64,000 nucleotides of DNA from contig JAKSZP010014871.1 in assembly GCA_022478985.1 (NCBI GenBank), positions 16,740 through 80,739 of the forward strand, written 5' to 3'. The position numbers and the translations under genes are program-made. This document shows positions 33,524-45,351 of the stretch, piece by piece; position 1 is the stretch's first letter; every line of letters starts with the position of its first letter. This DNA comes from Massospora cicadina. Lineage: Eukaryota > Entomophthoromycota > Entomophthoromycetes > Entomophthorales > Entomophthoraceae. The notes below the pieces were generated by a model. The model searched no databases. It was not told the origin of the DNA and saw only the letters and a program-made list of their open reading frames with translations.

Positions 33524-34196
33524 ATGGCGGTACCTCTTGTTACTCAGGGCAATCGTGCTCATGTAGTAGATGAGCGGTGGGTAACAGCTCTTCCGCTTCA
33601 GATCCCACCCCCATCATCCACACTCACCTCAGCAGAACTGTTACAGGGATTTAGCAAAATCTGCGCTGAGATTGTCAAATTAAAATTAGTTGGATCTAAT
33701 TTAAGTGGCAATCTGGCTGATGCTCAGATCTCAAATGGCTGGAAAGGCATGAAGACTGAGGTCTCAGCTGGAACAGCTGACAGTTCCAATTCAATTAAAA
33801 TGTTGATCAAACAAATCACCTTCTAAGCAAAGTCATTGGGGGTCATCCTTGATGGCCAGACTAAAGCATCGGATGCCATTGACAAGGGTTCAAAGTCACC
33901 TGTTGACAATTCAAGCATTGATGCCGATGTGATTTACTGACCAAATGAATGGCCCAGTGACCGAGCATGGTGGGGTTGGGCATCCCAAACCTGTTCTAAT
34001 TAAATGGACCTGCCCCTATGTGTGGTGGCCTTGGGGGATTCCTGTCACTTGTCAGGCCAAACACTGTCATGCCAACTGTTAGAAATGTAGTTGAGCCTCA
34101 GTTCAGACATTTGAGGTCAAACTGACAGCAACTCAGCCTGACACCAAATTTTTTGATGGCAGTTCCCAAGGAACAAACCCACCCATTCCAAAATAA
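33524..34196 (+). pseudogene. U3 ORF in C1 5' LTR
   Basis: First 100 codons open (33524-33826: MAVPLVTQGNRAHVVDERWV ... ELLQGFSKICAEIVKLK). After a TAA the frame goes on with stops and an indel to about 34196 (a Cys/His cluster TCQAKHCHANC near 34045). The same product is readable in the other three C LTRs; see 46589-47305 for the best copy. Confidence 0.55.
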
Positions 34197-34292
34197 TTTG
34201 CTGGTTAGGTCAAAATTGAGGTTCCCTATCTCCGCTTGTCACTACCCCAATCAACCACTTTTTAATCAGTTGCATAGCACTGAGAAAATTGT

Positions 34293-34303
34293 TACTCAAT
34301 TTT
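34293..34303 (+). promoter_or_regulatory. C1 self-primer / predicted transcript 5' end
   Basis: GTTACTCAATT is complementary to the PBS AATTGAGCAAC at 34876-34886 in 10 of 11 positions. It lies about 30 nt after a TATA-like box (TATTTAA in the 3' LTR copy at 47368-47374). Confidence 0.7.
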
Positions 34304-34382
34304 CTTCCTTTTCCTTCAATAAAATTTTTTCCAAAAAACCAAACAGTTTTTTATTGGATTACTCCTTCTGACTGCATCCCTG

Positions 34383-35819
34383 ATGGCATTTCCTGGGTGG
34401 CCTGTCAGTTTGTATACCGGATGGGCTCAACCAGTACTTATGGTCACTATGGTACCCTCCATTATCAATTGGATTCAGTGAGTCCAATATTTTTGGCTCT
34501 ACAACCCCGTTATCATGAACTTCCAGCAACAGTACATGGGAATCTTGTTGCCTTATGTTCACCAATTGCAAGAGAAAAATCATCTCCTTGCCTCCCCAGT
34601 TGCAATGACCCCATATGCCAATGAACTTGTTGGAACTATCTCTGTGATCCCACCCCTGCAGCAAGGCCTCCTGGGTCAGGAGTGGGCTCATTGTGGTTCA
34701 TCGTCAGGATCATACTCACTGTTGTGTTACACTGATGATTCATTGTTTCCCAATGCCTGGCTCCGTATCAAGTCATTCAGTCGGCAATACCTCTGGAATT
34801 CTGGCTTGCTTTCTGGGTGCTTATGCATCCTGACTGGCAGGCCGGTCTGAACTTCTTCTGCCATTTCCATGACATAATTGAGCAACCATTTATTCCCAGC
34901 CAGTTCCACCTTGTTCTTCAAACTGAGTGCTGCAGTATGTACTCTTTACCAAATTAATGTGCAATCAGTAGTTTGCTATTTGTTGTTTCTTTGGTCTCTT
35001 TCCGATTTTTGGAGAAGTATCCACTCTACCTTGGGAAATTTTCTTCAATCCACCCAAGCTGTGCATATTGCGACTCCTCCCCCTTCCACTAGCCCAGAGG
35101 GAAGTTTGAGTGTTCCCTCCTGGGAGATCGCCAACCAAGTTCTTGATGCACTCGCCAAGGTGCAAATGCATACAGCTATTGCGCTTAACAACGCTTCCAT
35201 GTTATCTCATGCCCAACAAGGGCTTGCGTTGTTAGAAGCTGTGGATGAAGATGCCCACCGTTGGGTGAGAGGTCTTTTGCGCTCTTCCTCACAAGCAGGC
35301 GACTCCATTCCCCTAATGGCTGTCATGTCGGCTGCCCTGAAACCCCTGTGTCACAATTGTACCACCTATTCAGGCTGATCTATGCCATGGCCGAAGCCCC
35401 TAGCTTGGTTTCTTTGATTTTTACTTTTGTGAACTGGCCCCCGCGTCAGGTCTATCTATCTATATACTTCAGGCAGTCTTTAAATTGGGCTTGGATTCAG
35501 GTTCCGCTCATCACAAGGTCTGGTCCACCATTTAAGGATCAGTAGATCAAATATGTGCTACTGCAACCACCATCAACGCCTTACCCCGTCATGTTACCTG
35601 TTATCAGAAGGCGAATTTCTTGATTAGGTTACCCAAAGTAGACGCAGATGACGCGTCTATCTCTGGATTAGCAGTAGATCTAGGTACTGATCTTGCCATA
35701 ATCCCTGAGTCAGAGTTGGCGGATACAGAGTTACCTATTAATGAATCTGTTCAAGCCCAGATGGAGGAAGTCGTTTCCCACCCTCATAATTCCAATTTTC
35801 GCTCCAGCAAAGGACCCTG
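34383..35819 (+). pseudogene. C1 Gag, starting inside the LTR
   Basis: Start chosen at 34383 (ATGGCATTTCC), 90 nt after the predicted transcript start, because C2 has the matching start (45274) and the protein is conserved from there. Read with a few shifts: LMVTMVPSIINWIQ, FWLYNP, FQQQYMGILLPYVHQLQE, past the LTR end (34874) and PBS, LLFLWSLSDF, then EIANQVLDALAKVQ, LSHAQQGLALLEAVDEDAHRWVRGLL and a tail at 35620-35819. The N-terminal half has hydrophobic segments that could span or bind membrane. No zinc knuckle, as in Tf1 Gag. Confidence 0.65.
34876..34886 (+). other. C1 self-priming PBS
   Basis: AATTGAGCAAC, one base after the LTR. It does not begin with TGG, so a tRNA CCA end is unlikely; it pairs instead with the start of the element's own RNA (34293-34303). 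Confidence 0.7.
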
Positions 35820-35879
35820 ACCTTACCCTGATATGCCAGTTATTTCTTCAGTCACAAATGATTTGGTCAAATCTTCTAA

Positions 35880-36380
35880 TAAACAAAACTTCACTCATTT
35901 CCTATTGACTATGAAGATCAGTGTCAGCTCACATCATGTCTCCTTCAAAGCACTTTTGGATACTGGAGCTGCAGGGAACTTCATGAGTGTCAAATTGGCG
36001 CAATAATTAGAACTGGAAATGGATGTGGGCCCCTCAGTGATGGTGGCCTCATCTGCTTCCCAGCCCTCATATGTCATTCGCCAACCATTACCTTTTCAAT
36101 CCACCAGTTCAGCTTCTGCGATCATTTTTTGGCCATGCTGAACTTGGTGTTTCTAGTGATCTTAGGTGTGGGGTGGTGGCGTCAACAACATGTTAAGATT
36201 CATTTAGAGTCTAATATATTGTCATTTACCAATGATCATCTGGAGGGAGAATTACCTTTAATTGACACCCTCAATAAGATACAAGGAACCAGCTCTATCA
36301 ATGCCCTAGTCACTTCTGCAGGCATCCCGGCCATTTTTCCTGAAAGCTTAATGTGCTATCGAAGAATCTATAACATGGAA
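35880..36380 (+). pseudogene. C1 aspartic protease
   Basis: FKALLDTGAAGNFMSVKLA (about 35945-36003) is a clear retropepsin active site with Asp-Thr-Gly intact. A TAA follows directly. Then LELEMDVG and, after a shift, VILGVGWWRQQHVKIHLES, the I-L-G block that precedes RT. C2 has the same at 43.76-43.31 kb. Confidence 0.8.
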
Positions 36381-37110
36381 AACGTGGATTGCCTACCTAA
36401 GCACACTAGGTTCAATTGTGGGTTTCAAACGACCGTGGAGTTGGTGAACATCAATTGCCCGTTGTATCCCCATAAAGCAGAAGAAGAAATTGCACTCAGA
36501 CCTGGTTAGACGATATGTTGATAATGGTTGGTTGTTCAAGGAGACCTCACCCGTCACCTCTCCCATCATCTTTGCCAAAAAAAGCGGATGGTTCTCTCTG
36601 TCCCTGCGTGGATTATGGTCATTTGAATAAAATAACGGTTTCTGATCCTTACCCCTTGCCTCTGGAGCAGACAATCATCCAGGCAATCGCCAAATCCCAT
36701 ATGTTCTCTAAGTTAAAGCTGGTGAACGCCTCCAACCAAATTTGGGTAATGGAAGGGCAGGAATGGTTAATAGCGATCTGGATGAAGCGAGGCATTTTCC
36801 AATTTCGTGTAATGCCCTTTGGGCTGAAGAATGCTCCCACTATGTTTCAATGGAGGATCGACAATGTACTGGGTGACCTTTGGTTTACCTGTGCAGTTGC
36901 ATACTTTGATGATATCCTGGTTCACTCCACAACCCTCAAACAACATGCTACTGACTTGGAGGCGGTGGTGGTCACTTTGCATAAGGCAAGTTTGTTCCTC
37001 AAACCTTCCAAGTGTGAGTTTTATAAGGAACAGTTATTTTCCTCAGGAACCTGATTCTCAAAGATGCTTATGCAATCCGTTTCAACAAGTTAGATGTGAT
37101 CTGAGAATGG
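36381..37110 (+). pseudogene. C1 reverse transcriptase
   Basis: KKADGSLCPCVDYGHLNKI, DPYPLPLEQTI, VMPFGLKNAPTMFQ and AYFDDILVHS (YFDD intact, about 36900-36930), then LFLKPSKCEFYKEQ. The main frame is open from 36515 to 37054; a shift near 37050 separates it from RNase H. It copies element RNA into cDNA. Confidence 0.85.
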
Positions 37111-37640
37111 CCAACTCTGAATATGCAGAAACAACTTCAGAGTTTTTTAGGAACTATCAATTTTCCTGAAAAAGTTTTCCCCAGCACTTTCTCAGCTGGC
37201 TGCACCTTCCACCCCCTTACTGGGAAAAACGTACTGTTTTGCTGGACGCCCAAATGCCAGCAGGCGTTCAAATTGATCAAGGAGGTATCTGTGTCTCCAC
37301 CCATTTTGAAGAATGCTGATCCCACCAAACCATATATTACTGCATGTGATGCCTCATCGGTTGCAGTGGGAGTGGTGTTGCTTCAGGAGCATGATGGTTT
37401 AGAACACCCAGTCGCTTACTTTTCCTGGAAGTTCACAGCCACGGAGCAGTCCTGGGCCATATATGACAAGGAATTGGCAGCTGTTGCATGGGCATTAACT
37501 CATTGGCAGTATATGTTGCAGGGTGCCCGCCATGAATTAATGGTTTCGCACAGATCACCAGGCCCTTTTGTATTTTTGCAAACCCCAAAAATTAGCGCAT
37601 TGGCAGGCCTGGACCTATTGGGACCTGTGCAGTTTTAACT
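37111..37640 (+). CDS. C1 RNase H domain
   Basis: Open for 171 codons (37123-37638): FHPLTGKNVLFCW, PYITACDASSVAVGVVLLQ (DAS box intact), VAYFSWKFTATEQSWAIYDKELAAVAWAL, then a decayed TDH box (MVSHRSPG). Removes the RNA template during reverse transcription. It is part of the broken pol frame, so no full polyprotein could be made. Confidence 0.8.
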
Positions 37641-38942
37641 TTAAATATGAATTCATTAAAGGTGCGCTCAATGTTCTTCATATTTAAGCCACAGCCCCGC
37701 CCACTGTCCCTCAGAACCAGAGGAAGTGGAACTCATCACCATGATCCCTACCACTCAAATCATGTCAATTGTTCCCCCCATCGTTTCATCCGTCACTTTG
37801 GCTCCTGACGCCCCACTAGTGGCTCAGGTCTTAGCAGTCAAATGGCCTGTCCTGAGGGAATGTAGTTGGTTAAGCAGTTGGCTCACTCAAGTCACAAACA
37901 CTCCCTATACTCCTTAGAAGAGGGACTCATCTACTTTTAGTCTTGCATCTGGGTCCCCCTCCTTCCTATTGGAAGTATTCCATGCACATCATGATCCCCC
38001 CACAGTCAGACATCCTGGTAACAAGAAATGCATTGATTTGATCAAGAGAAACTTTAATTGGGTGGGTCTGACAAAAGATGTTCTGGCTTGGATCACCGAT
38101 TGTGTTACTTGCACTAGGGCTAAGTTAGATCGCTCCAGCAAGAATGGCCTCCTGCACCCCTTACAGCAGGAGGAGGGCCCATGGACCTCGGTGTCCATGG
38201 ATTTTATTGTTGAACTCACCTGTTCTAATGGGTTCACAGTGGTGATGGTAGTGGTGGATCATTTCACAAAATCTTCCCTTTTTATACCTTGTAATTCCAC
38301 AATTAAGTCGGAAGAAACTGCCTGTCTTTTTATACGCCATGTGTTTTCAATGTTTGGTCTCCCTTAGGAGATCATCAGTGACTGGGGCTCACAGTTCACC
38401 ACGCGGTTTTGGAGTGAAATCCTATCAATCCTAAAAATATCCCCCTGTCGCTCCATGGCGTATCATCCTCAGTCTGATGGACTGACCAAGTGGGTCAATC
38501 AAGTCCTCTACAGTACCTGCGTTGCTATGCTGCAGCCGCGCAGGATACTTGGGCTGGTGACTTGCCTCTCACTCAATTCGCTTACAATAATGGGACCCAT
38601 GCGTCCATGGGGTTTCCCCTTATGAAGCAACGTTGGGCTATAATCCTTTGTTTTTGGTTGGGCTGTGCTTGCAGCCTGAGGTTCAAGATGCCGCAGACCA
38701 CGCTGCCCATATCAGATTGACCCAAGACTTAGTGCCAGAACACCTCACCAAAGCCATTGATGACTACAAGCATTTTGTGGATTGTAAGCATCTCCCAGGT
38801 CATAATTTTATGGTAGGTTTCTACGTCATGCTTGATACCCATCAATTAAAAATTCAGACCCCTTCCCATAAATTCGCCAGTAAATGCTCAGGTCCCCATT
38901 TGGTGGAGGAGGCATTGGGCAATGGGGCATTCCAACTGAAGC
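37641..38942 (+). pseudogene. C1 integrase (core part)
   Basis: Zinc finger HAHHDPPTVRHPGNKKC ... DCVTCTRAK (about 37980-38120). Core: VSMDFIVEL (first Asp, about 38200), SDWGSQFTTRF (second Asp, about 38370-38400), YHPQSDGLTKWVNQ (about 38465): the catalytic Glu of TERVNQ is Lys. The C-terminal part (HFVDCKHLPGHNF, GPHLVEEALGNGAFQLKL) leads to 38942, where C2 is inserted. A TAG after FGLP and several shifts. Confidence 0.8.
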
Positions 38943-40317
38943 TGTCATGGAAACGGCAGAAAAAGTTCAGACTGGCCTGCCAGTCGGGATGCTTAAGCAT
39001 CCAGAAAGCAAGCCAGAACGCCAGAGGCATTGCCGACCATATGACTTGATATGGAGCAGGGAAATAGGATACCATGAAATGGTGGCGGAATATCAGGGTT
39101 AGGAGTATCCCAACGGCAAACCACACTGAATAGACTTCAGACCCAGGGGTTTTGGTAACAGGGGTGGAAACTACTGGGATAGTTTCTGCAAGACTCTTAG
39201 TTGTTAAAACCATTTTGTTGGGGGTAGAAGAGAGGCGAATTTTCTCTTGTAGTTGGCGAACATAGGGCCATAATATCCCTGTATATTGCTGCTGGAAGAT
39301 CATGCGAACCGGGTTGTAGAGCCAAAAATTTCGGACTTGTTGAGCCCAATTGGCAATAGAGGGAACCATGGTAACCAAGAGAATTGGTAAGGCCCACCCA
39401 GAGTGCAGAGCGGCAGACCACCAGGTAAACGCCATATGGAATGTTGGTGAAAGGAAGGAGATAAAAATTTGGGGTTTTTTTAAAATTTTTATTTGGGAAA
39501 TAAAGTAAGAAAATTGACCAACAATTTTCTCAGTAACATGCAACTGATTAAATAGTGGTCAGTTAAGTAGTGACAATGATGTGGGCAGGATCCACAAATT
39601 TGGCTTAACCAGCGAATTTAGATGGTAGTGGGGGGTTTATTCTTTGGGAACTGACATCACAAAATTCAGCGGCGGGCTGAGACTCTGTTGGTTCAACCTC
39701 AAATGTCTGAACCAGGGGTTGATTTTGTTTCTGATAATTAGCACAACAGCATTTGGCTCAACGAGTGACGGGAATCCCCCAAGGCCATCCCATATAGAGA
39801 TGGGACCATTTGGTTGGGAACAGGTTCAGGATGGCCAACCCACCCGCGCTCAGTCAGTTAACCATTCGTTCAGTCAATAGTAGCTCATCAATCGCAACGC
39901 CCAAATTACTATCAGAGAGCTTTGAACTCTTTTCCAATGTCACCCAATATTTGTTCTACTGATTTCAGGATCAAATTGGAACCAACAGGCAATCTGGCTG
40001 ACATTTCATTCTTCATACTTTTACAGCCATTCAAATTTTGGCCATCAGCCTGATTGCCACCCAAATTAGATCTGACCGATTTCAGTTTGATAATCTCAGC
40101 ACAGATTTCACTAGTTCCCCGCAACAGTTCTGCTGAGGTGAGTGAGGGAATCGGGGGTGGGATCTGAAGCAGACAGGCTATCACCCATCACTTATCAATT
40201 ACGCGGGTGAGGTCACCCTGGGTGATGAGGGGTACCACCATCCTCTTAGGTGTTTTCTTATTCATGAACATAAAGTTAGCTCAATTGAGAGCCAAAGGAC
40301 ACTCCCCAAGACTTACA
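38943..40317 (-). repeat. C2 3' LTR
   Basis: Outer end TGTCATGGAAA, inner end AGACTTACA, then sense PPT GGGAAAAGGAAAGGGTAA. It contains an open Gag N-terminus copy from 39435 to the LTR end (MAFTWWSAALHSGW...), which happens to read on into C1. Confidence 0.95.
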
Positions 40318-40680
40318 TTACCCTTTCCTTTTCCCAGAGGGATGGCCCCCCCACCAGGAAACTGCACCAGAGCCACGTTCTTATGCACTTTGGGTAACTT
40401 GATAGCCATAATTGTCACAGCCTTCTGAAGCGGGCGGGGAGCCTCAGGGTGGGATGTGTGGAAAACGTCAACCAGGTCCATAAAATTTGCGCAATCGTGC
40501 GCCTTGACCCAACTGTTTTCATAAGATGGATATCCTTTCCAGGCCACAAGGTATTTGACTGATTGTTGCAACTTCCGAGATGCCAGGATGGCCTCCACTT
40601 CGGCTTCCTTCTTGTTATTGATGACAATTGGTTCTGGATCCATGAGGATTACATCCTTAAAGGGCGACAGCTAGGATACA
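40281..40680 (-). CDS. C2 integrase C-terminus with chromodomain
   Basis: Open for 120 codons: EAEVEAILASRKLQQSVKYLVAWKGYPSYENSWVKAHDC (chromo box; aromatic cage positions Y, W and the E-N-S-W stretch intact), then a basic tail ending 12 codons inside the 3' LTR (GKGNVSLGECPLALN). Expected to bind methylated histone and guide integration to silent chromatin. Confidence 0.85.
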
Positions 40681-41721
40681 TGGAAAACTGGGTTTTGCTT
40701 CCAATGCATGGGAAGCTTCAACCAGAACGCTCCATTACCCAATAACTGCTCCACTAAGTGAGGGCCTGAACGCTTTCTGGTGAATTTGCAGGAAGGGGTT
40801 TGGATCCGCAAATGGTGAGTATTGAGCATAACATAAGAGCCCACTGTAAAGTCATGACCCAGAAGACGCTTGCAGTCTGTGAATCATTTATAGTCATTGA
40901 TGGATTTAGTGAGGTGTTCCCACACTAAAGCTTGGGTCAATTGGATATGGGCAGCATGATCCGCAGCAGCTTGCGCTTCTGGTCATAAACATGATCCAAC
41001 TGAGAATGATGGGTTATAACCCAACATTGCCTCATATGGTGAGAAGCCCTGGAAGCGTGAGTCCCATTATTGTATGTGAATTGGGCAAGAGGCAAGTCAT
41101 CGGCCCAGGTATCCTGCACTGCTACAGCGTAATAACGCAGGTACTGTTCAAGAACTTGGTTAACCCGCTCGGTCTGGCCGTCAGACTAGGGGTGATATGC
41201 TGTGGATTGACAAGGGGTTATCTTAAGGATTGACAAGAGTTCACTCCGAAACTGGGCGTTAAACTGAGTACCCCTGTCACTAATGATTTCCTGGGGAAGA
41301 CTGAACATTGAAAACACATGTTGAACGAATAGATGTGCCGTTTCTTCTGACATAATCACAGAAGTACAAGGAATAAACAGGGAAAATTTGGTAAAGCGAT
41401 CTACCACTCCATTACTGCTGTGAAACCATTATAACAGGGGAGGTTGACAATGAAATCTACAGACACCGAGGTACATGGACCTTCCGCCTGTTGTAATGGG
41501 TGCAGAAGACCATTCTTTTCAGAATGGTCTGACTTGGCCCTAGCACAAGTAACACAATCAGCGATCCAAGCTGGAACCTCTTTGGTCAGTCCAGCCCAAT
41601 TAAAGGTTCTCTTGATCAAGTCAATGCATTTCTTGTTACTGGGGTGTCCGACCGTGGGGGGATCATGGTGTGCGCGGAATATGGGCAGGTGGAAGGAGGG
41701 GGAACCCAAACATGAGAACAA
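40681..41721 (-). pseudogene. C2 integrase
   Basis: Zinc finger AHHDPPTVGHPSNKKC ... DCVTCARAK (41.68-41.55 kb). Core: SVSVDFIVNLP (first Asp), ISDRGTQFNAQF (second Asp), and AYHP, stop, [10 protein letters not shown] (Glu intact; one CAG to TAG change). Then [15 protein letters not shown]. The DDE triad is complete, making this the best integrase of the chromovirus group here apart from stops and shifts (near 41.4, 41.19 and 40.93 kb). Confidence 0.85.
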
Positions 41722-42514
41722 AAGTAAATGAGACCTTCTTCTAGAAAATATAGGGAGTGTTTGGGACTCAAGTGAGTCAAGTGTTTAATCAACTCCACAC
41801 CCTCAGGGCAGGCTGTTTGACCGGCTAACACCTGGGCCAATAACAGGTCATTGGGTGACAACGCGGTGGAGGAAACAACGAAGGGAGCGATTGACAGAAT
41901 TTGAGAGGCAGGAATCACAGTAACAAGATCCTCTCCCTCAGTTTCCGAGGGGCAGTGAGCGGGACTACAGCTTAGGAAATTGGGAAGGACATTTAGTGCA
42001 CCTTTGACAAATTCATATTTGAAGTTAAAACTGCACAGGTCCCAATAGGTTTGGGCTTGCCAGTGTGCCAATTTTTAGGGTTTGCAAAAATACAAGAGAG
42101 CTTGGTGATCTGTGCAAACTGTTAACTCATGACAAGCACCCTGCAACAGGTAGCACCAGTGAGTTAAAGCCCATGCAACAGCAGCAGTTCCTTGTTATAA
42201 ATAGCCCAGGACTGCTCCATAGCGGTGAATTTTTGGGAGAGATAGGCGACTGGATGTTTGAGACCATTGTGGTCCTGAAGCAGCACTGCGCCCACAGTTA
42301 CCGATGAAGCATTGCATGCAATGATATACGGTTTGGTGGGATTGGTGTGTTTCAAAATGGGAGGAGACACGAATACTTCCTTAATTGATTTGAACGCCTG
42401 CTGGCATTCGGGGGTACAACAAAACGGTACATTTTTCCCTGTGAGGGGATGGAGCGGGGCGGCCAATTGGGAATGTGAGGGGAAGAATTTCTTTAAGAAA
42501 ATAATAGTAGCCAA
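41722..42514 (-). pseudogene. C2 RNase H
   Basis: LHPLTGKNVPFCC, PYIIACNASSVTVGAVLLQ (DAS reads N-A-S, a G-to-A change), VAYLSQKFTAMEQSWAIYNKELL. A shift at about 42.16 kb; the remainder (42071-41722) has YWDLCSFNFKYEFVKGALNVL. Confidence 0.8.
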
Positions 42515-43250
42515 GAAACTTCGAAGCTGCTTCTGTGTAGTTGGGGTTGGCCATTCTCAAATTGCATCTATTTTTTGGGGGGATGGAGACACCTTCTTCA
42601 AGTACCAAGTTTCTGAGAAATGTAACCTCTTCCTTGTAAAACTCACACTTGGAAGCTTTGAGGAACAGGCCTGCTTTATGCAAAGCAGCCACCTCTGCTT
42701 CTAAGTTGATAGCATGTTGTTTAGGAGTTGGGGAATGGACTAGGATATCATTGATATAAGCAATGGCGCAGGAGAACTGGAGATCCCCTAATGCATTGTT
42801 GATCATTCGTTGAAATGTAGTGGGAGCATTTTTCAGCCCAAAGGTCATTACGCAAAATCGAAAAATGCCTCACCTCATTCAGATTGCGGTCAGCCATTCT
42901 TGTCCTTCCATTACTTAAATCTGATTGAAAGTGTTCACCAGATCCAATTTTAAAAAGACACGGGATTTGACCATTGCCTAACTGATTGTCTGTTCTAAGG
43001 GAAATGGGTAGGGATCTGTAACTGAAATTTTGTTCAGGTGACTGTAATCTATGCAAGGACAAAGTGATCCATCCGATTTTCTTGAAAATACAATAGGGAG
43101 GTGATGGAAGAGGTTTCTTTGAACAGCCAGCCTTTTTTTAACATATCGTCCAACCAGGTATTGAGTGTGGCCTCTTCCTCCGCTGTATGAGGATACAACG
43201 GACAGTTGATGTTCACCAATTCCACGGTTGTTCAAAATCCACAATTGTAC
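42515..43250 (-). pseudogene. C2 reverse transcriptase
   Basis: KSDGSLCPCIDYSHLNKI and DPYPFPLEQTI (43.1-43.0 kb), then TFGLKNAPTTFQRM and AIAYINDILVHS (42.73 kb): YxDD reads YIND, a single Asp-to-Asn change. LFLKASKCEFYKEEVTFL follows. Frame broken near 43.0 and 42.86 kb. Confidence 0.85.
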
Positions 43251-43308
43251 TTGGAATGTTTAGGCAGATGGTCCGCTTTTTCCATATTGAAGATTTCCCG
43301 GTATTACA

Positions 43309-43765
43309 TTAAGATTTCAGGGAAATCAGCTGGAATGCCCGCGGAGGTAACCAAGGTAGTGATAGAGCTAGTTCCTTGTATTTTTTGAGGGTGTCAATCA
43401 AAGGGAACTCTCCCTCTGAATCATCATTGGTAAACAACAATGTATTAGACTCTAAGTGAATCTTCATATGTTGTTGGCGCCACCATCCCACACCCAAGAT
43501 CACCAGGAATACCAGGCTCGGCATGGCTGAAAACCGATTGCAGAAGTTATATTGGTGTATTGAGAAGTGTAACAGACTGCGAATGACATATGACGACTGG
43601 TAAGCAGAAGAGGTCACCATTACTGAGGCGCCCACATCCATTTCCAATTTTAACTGTTGTGCCTACTCAATGCTCATGAAGTTCCTCGCCGCTCCAGTAT
43701 CCACCAGAGCTCTGAAGGATACATGATGAGGACTGACACTGATTCTCATAGGGACAAGGAAGTAA
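43309..43765 (-). pseudogene. C2 aspartic protease
   Basis: Active site near 43.7 kb reads VDTGAARNFMS (DTG intact), then LKLEMDVGASVMV and VILGVGWWRQQHMKIHLES in the open frame 43647-43309. A stop lies between the active site and this frame. Confidence 0.75.
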
Positions 43766-45274
43766 GCGGAATTCTGTTTATTTGGATATTTGACCAACTT
43801 GAGAACAACTGAAGAGATAGTGGGTATGTTAAGCCCAGGGTCAGGGTTTTATCTGGGGCGAAAATTGGGAGTACAAGTGCAGGAGAAATCGTTTCTTCTG
43901 TCTGGGCATGAACAGAGTCATTCATGGTTGACTCCAGAAGTGGCAATTCAGACTCAGGGGTTGTGGGGGGTTGGGATCCGCTTCCACAGCTACTTTAACG
44001 TCAGGCGCATTGTCTACGTCTTTGTTAGGAAATCCTATCATAAAGTTTCCCTTCTGATATTGGGAAACGTGGAGAGTTAACGCTTTATTAGTAGTATCAG
44101 TGGCACATATCTGATCCACTGATTTCTGAATGGTAGACCAGGCCACATGGCGAGCGGAAACTGAATTCAAACTTGCTCTAAAGACCACCTGAAGCATGTC
44201 AGTAGATAGGTCTGACGCAGAAGCCAGCTCACAAAGGTGGAAATCAGTGAAGCCAAACTAGGAGCTTCAGCCATGCTTAGGAGTAGTCTTAGTGATTTTA
44301 TTGGGACACATGGGGTTTTAGGGCAGATGATACAGCAGCCAGCCGGGGAATGGGATCTTCTTTTTGTGAGAAAGAACGTAAAAGACTTCTCACCCAACGG
44401 CGGGCATCTCCATCTACGGCGTCCAACAACGCAAGACTTTGTTGGGCATGAGATATTGCTGAAGCATAACTGAGTGCGATTGACATCCTCATTTGTACTT
44501 TAGCAAGAGCATCGAGAACCTGATTGGCGATCTCTTGGGAGGGGATACTTGATCATTTTCCTTGGTCGGAGAAAGTATGAGAAGATGCAGTCTGCATTTC
44601 TTGGGTGGCTTGAAGAAAGTTACCCAAAATAAAGTGGATGATTTTCTTATATCAGAAAGTGACCAAACAAACAATAAACAACACAAAACTGATTGCACGT
44701 TCATCTGGTAGAGGTTAACCACTGCAGCGCCCAATTCAAAAACCAAGGCGGAAATGGCTGGAAGTAATGGTTGGTCGATTATGTCATGGAAACAGCAGAA
44801 AAAGTTAAAACAGCCTGCCAGTCAGGATGCGTAAGCATCCAGAAAGCAAACCAGAATGCCAGAGGCATTGCTGACTGTACGAACTTGATATGGAGCTGGG
44901 AAATAGGATACCACAAAATGGTGGCGGAATGTCAGGGTTAGGAATATCCCGACGGCAAACCACACTGAATAGACTTCAGACCCAGGGGTTTTGGTAACAG
45001 GGGTGGAAACTACTGGGATAGTTTCTGCAAGACTCTTAGTTGTTAAAATCATTTTGTTGGGGGTAGAAGAAAGGCGAATTTTCTCTTGTAGTTGGCGAAC
45101 ATAGGGCCATAAAATCCCTGTATATTGCTTCAGGAAGGTCATTAGAACCAGGTTGTAGAGCCAAAAATTTTGGACTTGTTGAGCCCAATTGGCGATAGAG
45201 GGAACCATGGTAACCAAGAGAATTGGTAAGGCCCACCCAGAGTGCAGAGCGGCAGACCACCAGGTAAACGCCAT
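43766..45274 (-). pseudogene. C2 Gag, starting inside the 5' LTR
   Basis: Start at 45274 (MAFTWWSAALHSGWALPIL), 88 nt after the predicted transcript start. The frame crosses the LTR end (44782) and PBS in phase (after one indel near 44.88 kb): FHD, then IIDQPLL, SALVFELGAAVV, LCCLLFVWSLSD. Downstream: VQMRMSIALSYASAISHAQQSLALLDAVDGDARRWVRS (44.49-44.3 kb) and FMIGFPNKDVDNAPD (44.0 kb). Four or more hydrophobic stretches in the first 200 residues (LPILLVTMVPSI, VWFAVGIFLTL and others). Alternatively the LTR part is a separate small membrane protein. Confidence 0.65.
44770..44780 (-). other. C2 self-priming PBS
   Basis: Sense AATCGACCAAC, one base inside the LTR. Exactly complementary over 11 nt to the predicted transcript start at 45352-45362. 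Confidence 0.8.
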
Positions 45275-45351
45275 ATGGAATGTTGGTGAAAGGAAGGAGA
45301 TAAAAATTTGGGGTTTTTAATAAAATTTTTATTTGGGAAATAAAGTAAGAA

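Larger units (their letters stand above)
33448..34874 (+). repeat. C1 5' LTR
   Basis: 1427 bp, unusually long for a Tf1/sushi-like element. Holds a U3 reading frame, a TATA-like box near 34260, the self-primer at 34293 and the start of Gag at 34383. Confidence 0.9.

Noticed and set aside
38854..39543. 229-codon open frame (minus) that looks like an intact gene
   Set aside because: It crosses the C2/C1 boundary at 38943; only the part from 39435 to 38943 is the conserved LTR-encoded Gag start. The rest is chance reading into C1.
44770..44780. tRNA primer site for family C
   Set aside because: Does not start with TGG and is exactly complementary to the LTR transcript start instead.
44822..45274. 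Envelope-like gene in C2 because of hydrophobic segments
   Set aside because: Position is upstream of Gag, not after integrase, and no cleavage or fusion motif is visible.
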